Source: Neltuma alba
Lineage: Eukaryota; Streptophyta; Magnoliopsida; Fabales; Fabaceae
DNA: 64,000 bases
NCBI RefSeq assembly: GCF_004799145.2
Contig: NW_021636095.1
Location: forward strand, 248,001-312,000
Direction of reading: 5' to 3'
Both the position numbers and the translations under genes were made by a program. Below the pieces are notes generated by a model. The model searched no databases. It was not told where the DNA came from and worked only from the letters and a program-made list of their open reading frames with translations. Each line of letters begins with the position of its first letter. Within the stretch, counting starts at the first letter, position 1. Shown piece by piece: positions 38,335 through 48,782 of this stretch.

Positions 38335-40714
38335 CTGAGCTTTAAGAGGAGCTCTGTCAGTTTTGTCAAGGTAATCTTTCTGTTTCTGATTATTTTACCA
38401 AGATGAAGATAATTTGGGAGGAGTTATTGAACTTTCGCCTTTTGCCTAATTGTTCGTGTTATGCTAAGTCTTATACTCAGCAAGACTATGTAATCCGATT
38501 CCTCAGAGGTCTCAATAACCGATTCTCTAATGTTCGATCTTAGATCATGTTAATGGATTTGATTCCTTCAATCAATAAAGTTTTCTCTCTTATTATCCAA
38601 CAAGAACAAGAATTGAATGGATTTGTTGAATCCACTATATGCTTTACTTGCACATCTAGACCACCAAATCTATCTTCTATATGGATCGAGCAATAATACC
38701 AACAAAGTATGCACATACTGTGGAAAACCATGACACATAATGGAAACTTGCTACAAGAAGCATGGATATCTACCTAGTTTCAAATTCTGGAATAAAGGAG
38801 CTTCTATTCATAATATGGTGACATTTAACTCTTCATCCGCTAAGGTTTTGCCTTGCGCACCCCTCTCTGCCAACACTACTAGTCCTATAACTCAAGATCA
38901 ATACCAAAAGTTACTAGCTCTATTACAACCTCCCACTGTGTCTCAATTTTCTGTGTTTCCTCCTATCCCTGTTTCTGTAGCTAATGCTACTCATCATGTT
39001 AATCAAACGTCCTCTCTTACTCTTATGCCTAATCTTGATAAGCCAGGTAATCATAATGTTCTTTCTCTTCACTCTACACATGATTCATCTTGGATAATTG
39101 ATAGTGGAGCTACAACTCATGTCTATTTTTCTTTATCCTTATTCACATCTTATTCTAAAATCTCATCTATTCGAGTTACTCTCCCTACTCATTCTGCTGT
39201 CATCACTACTATTTCTAGTACTGTTCAAATAACTCCTTCTATATGCTTAACTAATGTTCTGTATATACCTGAATTTTATTTCAACATTATATCCCTCACT
39301 TAGATGACTATAAACTTCATTGTTGTCTTATATTTTTCTCTTTTTATTGCCTGATTTAGGATTTGAGGACATGGAAAATGATTGGTATGCTAAGGTTTAT
39401 ACATGTTGCAGAATCACAATTCTTCAGCTTCTTGTGTGAATTCTGTTTCAACTTCTTCTAATCCTAATACAGCTTCTTAATTTCATTTGTGGCATTATCG
39501 TCTTGGTCATCTTTCTTCTTCTATTTTAGATACTTTACATTCTCAATTTTTTTTTATTCCTTGTATACCACATAATAAAAGTTGTGATGTATGCCCTTTT
39601 GCAAAGCAAAGAAAATTACCTTTTCCTACTAGTGTCACTCAGACTACTCATTTTCTGGAACTTGTACCTGATATATGGGGTCTCTATCATATTGAATCTA
39701 TTCATAGCCACAAATATTTCTTAATTGTTGTTGATGACTATACACATCATACTTGGGTTTGTCTTTTTAAAGCTAAATATGAAGCTCGTTCATCTCTTTA
39801 AAATCTCCTTGTTTTCCTAGAAAATCAATCCAATCAGATTGTTAAATTGTTGTTGATGACTATACAAGTCATACTTTTCATGGCATGTCATTTTCTATGG
39901 ATCCATTTTTTTCATTTGTCACAGTTTCTATACCTGTTTCTTTTCCTACTTCAATTGTTCCTATGCCTCAGTCTTTTATTCCTATTGATGATCTTGTTCC
40001 TTCAACTGTTCTTTCTCCACCTACTACAATTGGTCCTTCTAACTTTGTTACTTCTTCATCTTCTCCTTCTACTACTGACCATGTTTCTTCTTCATCTCCC
40101 TTTCTGTCACCTTCTACGCAACATTCCTCTCCGTGTCCTTCTTTACCAACTCCTGTACCTTCTCATCGTTCTAGTAGAACCATCAAGCAGCCTTCATACT
40201 TAAGCAACTATCATTGCTTTTTATTAAAAATGGACTAGTTGGCTTCCATGTCTACAACCTATATGTATCCTCTACAAAGTGTTCTATCCTATGATCATCT
40301 ATCTTTTCCATATAAACATTTTGTTTGCTTCATAACTGTTCCTCATGAACCAAGATCTTACAACAAAGCCATTAAATATCCTAAGTGGTAGCAGGCCATG
40401 CAAGCTGAAATTTTAGCTTTAAAGCAAACCATACTTGGATATTGATTGAGTTACCTAAGGATAAATTTCCCATTGGCTGTAAGTGGGTGTTCAAGACAAA
40501 ATTTCATGCTGATAGAAGTCTTGAGCGTTACAAGCCTTGCCTTGTTGCAAAAGGGTATACTCAAACAGAGGGAGTTGACGACTTTGATACTTTTTCCCTA
40601 GTTGCCAAAATGACTACTGTACATCTTTTACTTGCCATTTTTGTAGCATCTCATTGCAATCTAGAACAACTAGATGTGAACAATGCCTTCCGACATGGGG
40701 ATCTAACTGAGGAT

Positions 40715-40924
40715 GTCTATATGAATCTTCCTCTTGGGTTTTCCTCTCCTAATCCTAAACTAGTGTGCAAACTACAAAAATCACTTTATGGTTTAAAACA
40801 GGCCTCTTGGCAGTAGTTTGTCTATATGAATCTTCCTCTTGGGTTTTCCTCTCCTGATCCTAAACTAGTGTGCAAACTACAAAAATCACTTTATGGTTTA
40901 AAACAGGCCTCTTGGCAGTAGTTT
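40715..40924 (+). repeat. 105-bp tandem duplication in the copia reverse transcriptase
   Basis: The segment starting GTCTATATGAATCTTCC at 40715 is repeated from 40820, with a single difference noticed (CCTAATCC against CCTGATCC). The unit is 35 codons. Both copies carry the same TAG in place of a Trp codon (TGGCAGTAGTTTG). Confidence 0.9.
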
Positions 40925-41954
40925 GCCAAGTTATCTACATCCCTTATCATAGGGCTACAACCAATCTAAATCTGATTATTCTTTATTTGTTCATAGCCAC
41001 AACACCTCCTTCATTGCATTATTGGTTTATGTTGATGATATAATACTTGCAGGCAATGATCTTAGTGAAATTAAGTGAATCAAGGATCTTGTTAAACTCA
41101 AATTCTTCCTTGGTCTTGAAGTTGCTCGTTCCTCTATTGGTATAGCATTAAACCAATGTAAATTTGCTCTTGATATTCTCTCTGATGCTGGTTACCTTGC
41201 TTGTAAACCTGTGTCAACTCCAATGGATAGATCCACACGATTATCAAAAGATCATGGGACTTCACTCAATGACATAGCTAGCTATCGAAGATTGATTGGT
41301 CGCCTCCTTTATCTTACAACAACTCGACTGGATATTTCCTATGCTGTTCAACAGCTTTGTCAATTACTCAGGCCCTAACTACAACTCATTATCAAGCTAC
41401 ACTTCGGGTTGTGAGATATCTTAAACAAAACCTAAGGAAAGGACTTTTCTTTCCTTCTTCATCCATTTTCAAACACAAGGGTTTTAGTAATTCTAATTGG
41501 GCAGGGTGTCCTGATACTCACAGATCTATAACTGTCTTTTGTGTTTTCCTTGGCCGAGCTCTTATCTCATGGTGATCAAAGAAACAAAATACCGTGTCCC
41601 GCTCTTCATCTGAAGCTGAATATCGTGCACTAGGATCTCTTACTTGTGAAGTCCAATGGTTACTATATCTTCTTGTGGATCTACACATCAATCATCCATC
41701 TCCTGCTGTGCTTTATTGTGGTAACTAGTCTGCACGACATACAGCAGCGACTTCTACCTTTTATGAATGCACCAAACACATAGAGTTAGATTGTCATATT
41801 GTGAGTGAGAAAATTCAAGTTGGTGTCATCCATTTACTGCCTATACGAAGTTTCCAGCAATAGGCTGATGTTCTTACTAGGCCTCTTGATTCACAGCCTT
41901 TTTCTATTTTAATGTCTAAATTTGGTATGATTAGTATATGCTCACCAGCTTGCT

Positions 41955-42038
41955 GGGGGGGGGGAGGTAACAGATTAATTATGTAAATAATAGCTCAATT
42001 AGAATTTAGTTAGTGTACAGCTGTAAAGTAACTAACAT
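41955..42038 (+). repeat. Polypurine tract and truncated 3' LTR of the copia element
   Basis: A run of ten G followed by AGG (41955-41967) leads into GTAACAGATTAATTATG, the LTR start. Similarity to the 5' LTR stops at CTAACAT (42038). I count four differences in 72 bases. Confidence 0.85.
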
Positions 42039-42591
42039 ATGCTCATTAATTTGATGGCTCTAATATACAGTTTGCCCTTATGTAGCCATTGGCACAAGCA
42101 TGGAAATATAAGGTATTCTTGTCCTCATTAATTAACAGCATAAACCCATATATATTTTTATTAGATCTTGTTTTGTATATTTAGTTTCTCTATAAGTTCT
42201 TTGATAGTATATGCAATGAACTCTGTACCTTATGGTTTACTGAGGAATCATGCATATTATATTTTTTAAGTGCTAGATACAAATCCTTCAAATACTTGAT
42301 TTTATTTGCATCTCTTTTAGCAATATCGTGTGTAAGTGAACATGTTAGAGGTCCACTATCTCAATTTTGATTCCTCTTATTTTGTTTAGCAATATCATGT
42401 GTAAATAAACTCTACATCTTATTTGCATCTCGTTTAAAGGGTATCCTTGTTGACGCATATGAAAGAAGAAACATGAAAAAGATAAAATCTACCTTTGTTT
42501 AATAAACAAGAGAACATGAAGCTTAAAATCCTATTTAATTTGATTCCCCATGGGTAACCCATATCTCATGCAATTAAAACCCAATTCACAA
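42039..42591. other. Intergenic DNA, no gene
   Basis: AT-rich sequence with a partial internal repeat: CAATATCGTGTGTAAGTGAA near 42323 and CAATATCATGTGTAAATAAA near 42391. I see nothing else. Confidence 0.45.
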
Positions 42592-44713
42592 ACTATTACA
42601 AAAAAAAAAACAATTTTTATAACATTTCAAAATAACCACTGTTAAACTATGTATTTACTGCAGTTTTGTAAAAACTGCTACTAATGTGCAACGATTTGAC
42701 CACAATGGCAGCATTAGTAACAATTTTTGTGCATTAGTAGCAATTTTAGAAGTAATCGCTACAAAATCATAGCACGCAAGCTTCACACCATGTGGCAAGA
42801 ATACTTGCAGCGAAACTAAGTAACGGTTTAGTACAAAAAATCGCTACTAGAAAGAAAACAGCAAAAAATTTGTAGAGGTTCTGGCAAAACTGCTACAAAA
42901 ACTACAACACATTTGCTGTGGTTTGTGCATTGATTCTAATGGTTTTGATGAACCACTGGAACCACGGACTTTTGCAGCGATTCTCAACAAAAGCAACTAT
43001 AAAAGTAGCAGAAAATTTTTTTGTTTTAAAAAATTCTTGCCATTCCATTTGTAGTGGTTTTTCAAACTGCAGTAAATGAAAAAAAATTTTGTATGGGTTT
43101 TATAAGAAAATCATTGTAAATGTCTTCGTGTAGCGATTTTTGAACCACTACTCAAACCGTTATAAACAACCGTTGTAAACATTGTTACATAAACCGCTAC
43201 AAATATCAGACACTTGTAATAAATACGCCCTCACCTACTTTCCATTTGCTTTTCTTCTTTCCTCTTCTCATTCCACTCTCTTCTGCTCTAATTATTTTTA
43301 GGGTTAATTAATCTGCAAGTCCTTATAGTTTCAACTAATTTTGAATCAGGTCCCTATAATTTTTTTTCTTTTTATTAAGTCCTTATACTTTTACCAGTTT
43401 TTAATTAGGTTCTTGTATTTATTTTTCTTTTTATCAAGTTCTTATAATTTCACTAAATTTTTAATCAGGTCCATATAGTTTTAATTTTTATTTATTAATT
43501 AAATATAAACTTAATTAAATAGATTAATACTGAAATATAAAATATTGATAATGAAATTAAATTAACAAGTATATAATAAAAATAAGTAATATAATTAATT
43601 AATCCAGGAAATTTTTTTAGCACAATTAATATTTTCTTGCTGGAAAAAGTTAAAATTATTATAATAATTCATTATTTTTAGAATATTATAGTTTATAAAC
43701 TAATATTAAATAATATATATTATTTTATGTTAATAGAATAGTATTATTAGAATTTATAAAATAAAGAATAAAAATTTCAAGGATATAATTAAAAATAAAG
43801 TGAATTTATAAGGACTTCATAAAAAGAAAAATGAATACAAGGACCTAATTAAAAATAGGTGAAAGTATAATGATCTGATAAAAAAGGAAAAAGCTATAAG
43901 GACCTAATTCAAAATTGGTTGAAACTATAAGGATTTACAGATTAATTATCCATTATTTTTATCAGCGGTAAAAATTTTAAAAAAATTATTTATTAATCTT
44001 CATTTTTATTTACATTTATTTCATACACGTATTCCTCTACTTTTTTTTTTCTCTGGTAGATTGATACCATAAGGCACACATTCTTCCTTGCTCCTTCTAT
44101 TTATTGAACATTTACTACTCAATTCGATAAATATCTATTTAAAAATTATTTCTTATAGGCCAAAATAATTTTTTACGCAAAACAATTTTAAATAAATAAA
44201 TAAATGGTAATATATCATTAATTACATAATTTACATTTTATTTCTTAAAATTATTTGATGATATAATTTTTAATTACCTTATTAATAGAAACGGAATAAT
44301 TAATATTCCTTAGAATTGCTATAGAATAATTTAAAAAATAAAATTATTGTGCGTTTGCAATAGTCCTTTTAATGGCTCAAAACACGGCAAGTTTGCAGTG
44401 ATTATCGAAAATTCAAAGTTTTTGGCACCACATTTGCTGTAGTTCTAATGACCACTACAAAAAAATTTTTTTAAAAAATCGCTACAAATGTTATACTTTT
44501 CAGCCAACTTTGACACACTTGTAGCAGTTCTAATGTGCGTTTATAGCAGTTTTTAACAACCCTTGCAAAAGTTTGTAGCTGTTTTGACCATATTTGTAGT
44601 AGTTTTAAATAACTATTACAAAGTATTTTGTCACACATTTTAGTAGCAGTTCTAAAAACCGCTACAAATGCATTTGTCATGAACCACCTCTTTACAATCT
44701 TTTCTTTGTAGTG
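42592..44713. mobile_element. Non-autonomous CACTA element
   Basis: The right end reversed is CACTACAAAGAAA, a clean CACTA terminus. The left end is degenerate (ACTATTACAAAAAAAAAAC). Both flanks are filled with AACCGCTACAAA-like motifs and their complements (42640-43210 and 44340-44670), the same core motif as in the large CACTA element at 1-8113. There is no transposase. The interior is interrupted by the MITE at 43301-43951. No matching 3-bp duplication could be confirmed. Confidence 0.75.
43301..43951. mobile_element. MULE-type MITE with 10-bp target duplication, nested in a CACTA element
   Basis: The inverted ends are GGGTTAATTAATCTGCAAGT on the left and, reversed, GGATAATTAATCTGTAAATC on the right, with similarity for over 100 bases (alternating AAGGACCTAATT-type units). 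The exact direct repeat ATTATTTTTA flanks it at 43291-43300 and 43952-43961. At 651 bp it is non-coding. Confidence 0.88.
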
Positions 44714-44999
44714 AGTCCCCTCTATACAATCTCTTTCCCAATCGCATTTGAATCTCCAAAACTTTAGTTGTCTATCTCATCACTCACTGGAATGACTCTA
44801 ATGCCGAAGTTCAAAGTTTGAACAATTTTTGCAAAGCATACACTCCAAATTGGATGATCTCTTGAATCATTTTAATGTCAAACCTTCCAAGGAACCTCCA
44901 TTGAAGTGTTTACCGCTTGCTTCATTTTACAAAATATCCAATCAGTTCGATAAGTCATCTATCTAATGCTTTAACCTACTTTATGGATTGAGAATGAAC
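44714..44999. other. Unique-looking spacer
   Basis: Less AT-rich than its surroundings and without repeats I recognise, but no ORF is convincing. It may be a gene remnant; I cannot say of what. Confidence 0.3.
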
Positions 45000-45408
45000 T
45001 AGACATATTTTACTTTGCATGTTGCCCATAAATTGAAAAATAATATACATTTTTCATGACTTCTGAATAATATGGATCGCTATATGTTTTCTATCCTATA
45101 TTGTAAACAGATTTAATTTAGTTTCAGAGAAGGTTTAAAAGATTATTCACTTTAATAAAAAAAAGTACACCTTACTCCTAGACATCTGTATATGTCCAAT
45201 CTATCCAACTTTTAGCCACTTAAGTTAGCCACAGATAACAAATACTATAATCATAGGCCTTAATTATAATTAAAAAAAGATAAAGCTTTTGTAGTGAAAG
45301 AAAAGAGTCTCTTTTCTTCATAGAGTTGTTGTTAAATTGAAAAGGCCAAAAGTAAATGCATCTTGTCTCTCTGGTGCTTGTTCCTTTGTTGGATCCCATT
45401 CCTCAATA
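45000..45408 (-). pseudogene. Downstream part of a broken paralogue of the 54922-56971 gene
   Basis: Aligns by eye with about 56455-56855. On the minus strand the exon part reads EWDPTKEQAPE and then diverges (RQDAFTFGLF...) to a stop, where the intact gene has EWDPAKERAPEERRCLYLAF. The following intron sequence also matches (ACTAGACATATTTTACTT, AGCCACTTAA, ACAAATACTATAAT). The upstream part of the same exon is 6.7 kb away at 52086-52190, so the copy is disrupted. Confidence 0.7.
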
Positions 45409-48400
45409 AGTTGCATGTGTCATATCTCAAATTTTGGAGATCTCCTTCGGAGGGAATTGGCACTACATTAAGGTTAGTGAACACAAAATTAAGTAAGTGT
45501 GCTTAAAGAGTTAGAAAGGGATAGTGAAAGGTACTCTTTGTGCAAAGACCAGGAACTTAATTAATGATTAGACATGAAAGAAAATAGTTTAGATGAAAAA
45601 AATACCATATTTTACTCTTATAACTCAGAAACTTTTTAAAACTAGGTCTACTATTACTATGACCCTGAGATCTAATATGATCTCTCTAAGCCCTATTAGG
45701 ATCTACTGTGATCCTCCGAAATCTACTTTGACTCTGTTGTAACGTATTAGAATCTCTGGGAGACTTTGGACTAACAAACTAAGTTATAAATATAACTCAC
45801 CTCACTTAGTTGACAATTACATTGACCATTTCCCTAGATTAATTGTTTATGCTAGTATTGTCCTCATAGACCTTATTCATATGATAGATTATCTTGCAAT
45901 ACAATTTTTTCATATTCTATAACATATGCTGGGTTTGGTTGGTATTTCTTTAATTGAAAAACATGGAAGACTGATCTAAGCTATTTATTATATACTATTT
46001 TATATCATTTTGTGGGTTGTTATGGATTATAATGAGCATAATTTATATATTTGTGTCTAATATGGTTTAGATGCCTTTGTATAGAGTTAATGTTTTTTGG
46101 AGTCAGAATTGTCAAAATTGGTAATTAATTATTATTTATTAATTTTTAGGACAATTGATACTTTATTTAGATTGATTTTGATTGTAGGACACACAAAGAA
46201 TAGAGCCAAGATCAAAGACTGAAGAACAACATAGCACCAAAAGGAGGAGAAGTGATTCTATAGTTCCTTAGAATGTTTGTGAAGCTACGCATTTCACTTA
46301 CAAGATTTGACTCTAAACAGTTTACCCACTCAAAATCTGACCTAAACCCAACCAGAAAACCCTAAGATTGATGCATTTTTGAACCCTAGCTAGATTCGTT
46401 CATTTAGAACCTCTTCCATTCATGCTCTTTCCTCTCATTCACTCTCCTCTACCAAATTTTCATCTTCTTCCATTTCTTTTTCATTTTCCACCTTGTATGG
46501 CTAGCTCAAAATTGATGCTGGTTGTAGTGCTTTTTGCTCCAATACGTGGCTAAGTTTTTGTTCTCTTGATGATGGGGTTGATTGGCATGAGTGCCAAAGG
46601 CTTCAAAGGAGAGTTAGCTTCATCCATAGTTCTAGTTTTTTATTTATGAATTCCTAGGTCTTAGGGTTTGTAAATTATGGCTAAACTATTTTGGTTATGG
46701 TTGTAATTAATTCTGGATGATTATCTTATGTATTAGATTAGTTGATGTTGAATTTGAACTTCAATATATGTGGTTACATATATGTTTCTATACAACTCTC
46801 TTGATTCTCTCTTTCCTACATAGCACTGTTTAATTGTTAAGTTAATCTGGATTTACATTGAACCAAGTGTATTAATTAATCCTAATACACATACTAAGTG
46901 AACTTAGTAGGATTTTATGAGATGGGTGACCATTGATTAAGATCCTTGACTTAAAGGGTACTTTAAGGTTTTACATTTAGAAAACTTAGTGATTTCCACT
47001 TTCCAAATTAATTTGAACTATGATTGCCAAAGATCCATTTTTAAGGAGTTTTATTAATTGTTTTCAACTTGTTTTCCATCCATTTGATCCTATTTTCCCA
47101 AAAGTCCAAGAATATATTTATATTGCATTTCATCTCAATTAATAGTTTTAATAGAAACCCCTAACTTTTTCTTAGTCAATTTACATTTTAATGGCGTTTA
47201 GTTAACTTAAAATCAATAATTAAGGCTCCAATAAGTGAGATGACCCAAGGTTGTGCCTATAGTACAATCTTTGATTTTACTTTTGAATTTGACCCCAAGG
47301 CGTAAATAAACGGTAATTTCAAAGACATTATGTATGTACTTAACTCAAGTTAGGGATTAGGGTTCCCCAACTTCTAACTCCAATGACCGCCTCTGGTCAG
47401 CATAACTTTTCTTATGACCCTAAGCCATTTGTAATTTCTTCTTTATCAACACATGATTTGATATCTTCAACTACTCCTAAACCTTATTTAATCATCAAAT
47501 CATGAAGCTCTAAAATATTTGGAAAATTAAGCAGCACTTCCCCTAACGTTTCATGCTTCAAAGTTCCAAAATCAGCCATTATCATCATCAACAACAAACT
47601 ACAATAGCCTACTACTTATATCCTCTTCTTCTTTTCCCTTCCTTCTCTCCTCCCTTCTCACTTTCGAATTTCTCTTTCCCTTTTCTGGTTTTGACTCAAA
47701 TGGGAGGAAAATGAGAGAGCTAGTGGCTTTTTATGATATTCTTTGCTTTCCTTAGTAATATCTTCACTCAAAAATTATTATTTTATTGACTCTTTCATGA
47801 TCGATGGCCAAGAATTCATCTTCTTTTCCTTTCTTGCAGCAGATCGCGCCGACATTGTACTTGAGGGTGACAAAAAAAATCCCTTTTCCCAAAGCCTCCT
47901 TACCTTGCAAAAATCTTAATTTTTCTCATAAATATTTTTTGAAGATTCCTTAATCATATGACCAATGTTAGACCATCAAAAACTCACATTTATTAGGGAG
48001 TGATTACCCCCTTTTTTTTTTATTGATGATTACCCAATTTTTCTCAAACTTAAATTTGATCTCTAAGTATTTTTTCCCAAAATTTTCAAGAAAATGCGTT
48101 ATTCTTGGGTAAAATTCCTTTGAAATAATTTCCCCCTATTTTCTCTAATTACTCCATTAAAATTACGTAGTTTGGCTAAATACTAATTAATTAGCCAAAA
48201 TTAGGCTTTTTAGTTGACTATATTTTTGTTGAGGTATTTTTATCTTTAATAATATCTCCAATCTTTAATATAAGAGATAATATGAAGTTGAATTTGGCTC
48301 TAACTATAAGACCCAATCTATTTTTCCTCCCTTATTTATCCAAATTAACCCTATTTCATGCATATATTAAAGAAGTTTGTATCAAAGGATGGTTCTAATC

Positions 48401-48782
48401 CAAATGATTTAAAAGGGCATTTAAAAAAAAACCAACATATATTTTTGGCAAATAACTATTTTAACTACTTTCTTAAGTTAAGCAGATGTTATATTAAGAT
48501 CTAAGGTAGTACCTCTTTAGCCTTGAAAATCCATTTTTTAAAAAGAATTTTCGGGTTTTGGGTACTATTATATTGTTTCATAGTATTTATTTAACTTGAG
48601 TACTCTTAATTTTCAATAATAACAATTTGGTGCCTATAAACTTTTCATCGTCCTTCCTCACTCAGACCTTTCTTCCTTTATATTTAAATCCCTATTATCT
48701 TTCACTTGAATCCTTGGTATTTTCCTAGAGTCCCTAAAAATATTCATACCTTAATCACAAAAATAATAATAATAATAATTCG
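45409..48782. mobile_element. Inserted repeat-derived DNA splitting the paralogue, left part
   Basis: The insertion begins near 45409; TGTCATATCTCAAATTTTGG at 45419 looks like a plant gypsy LTR start. Long non-coding stretches follow without gag or pol motifs, and some phrases (GAACCCTAGCTAG near 46381, ACCGCCTCTGGTC near 47384) resemble LTR or leader sequence. I could not find the matching LTR end. On the other side of the gap (up to 52085) the reversed sequence starts TGTTATATGTCCAATTTTAA, so the two edges look like inverted LTR-like ends. Confidence 0.4.

Larger units (their letters stand above)
36412..41950 (+). pseudogene. copia gag-pol pseudogene, interrupted
   Basis: Gag starts at ATGGCTCCATATAG (36412) and continues as FVDGSLKIPEKND and TWINRPLSPSIAQSVIWINK; it resumes after the inserted LTR at 38335 (MKIIWEELLNFR). 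A CCHC zinc knuckle is at 38710 (CTYCGKP, stop, HIMETC). The protease active site is WIIDSGATTHV at 39091. The integrase has its HHCC region at 39487-39600 and the first catalytic Asp region (IVVDDYT) at 39724, after which the C-terminal half is missing. Reverse transcriptase has LDVNNAFRHGDL near 40670 and YVDD at 41028-41039. RNase H shows SSSEAEYRAL near 41600 and ends near 41890 (ADVLTRPL). Many Trp positions are TAG or TGA, so no full protein can be made. Confidence 0.88.
36162..42038 (+). mobile_element. Degenerate Ty1/copia retrotransposon with truncated 3' LTR
   Basis: The order is 5' LTR, primer-binding site, gag, protease, integrase, reverse transcriptase, RNase H, polypurine tract and 3' LTR, as in Ty1/copia. 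It is broken by many stop codons, a solo LTR in gag (36800-38334), loss of the integrase C-terminal half and a tandem duplication in the reverse transcriptase. The 3' LTR keeps only its first 72 bases, about 94 percent identical to the 5' LTR. No target duplication can be given because the right end is lost. Confidence 0.9.

Noticed and set aside
39847..40238. Leu-rich ORF beside a Ser/Pro-rich one
   Set aside because: This is the low-complexity linker of the copia polyprotein; the Leu-rich version is a frame-shifted reading of the same sequence.
44471..44680. 69-codon minus-strand ORF
   Set aside because: It is built from the subterminal repeats of the non-autonomous CACTA element.
42588..44716. 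3-bp target duplication for the non-autonomous CACTA element
   Set aside because: The triplets next to the ends (ACA and AGT) do not match, and the left end is degenerate, so no duplication is claimed.
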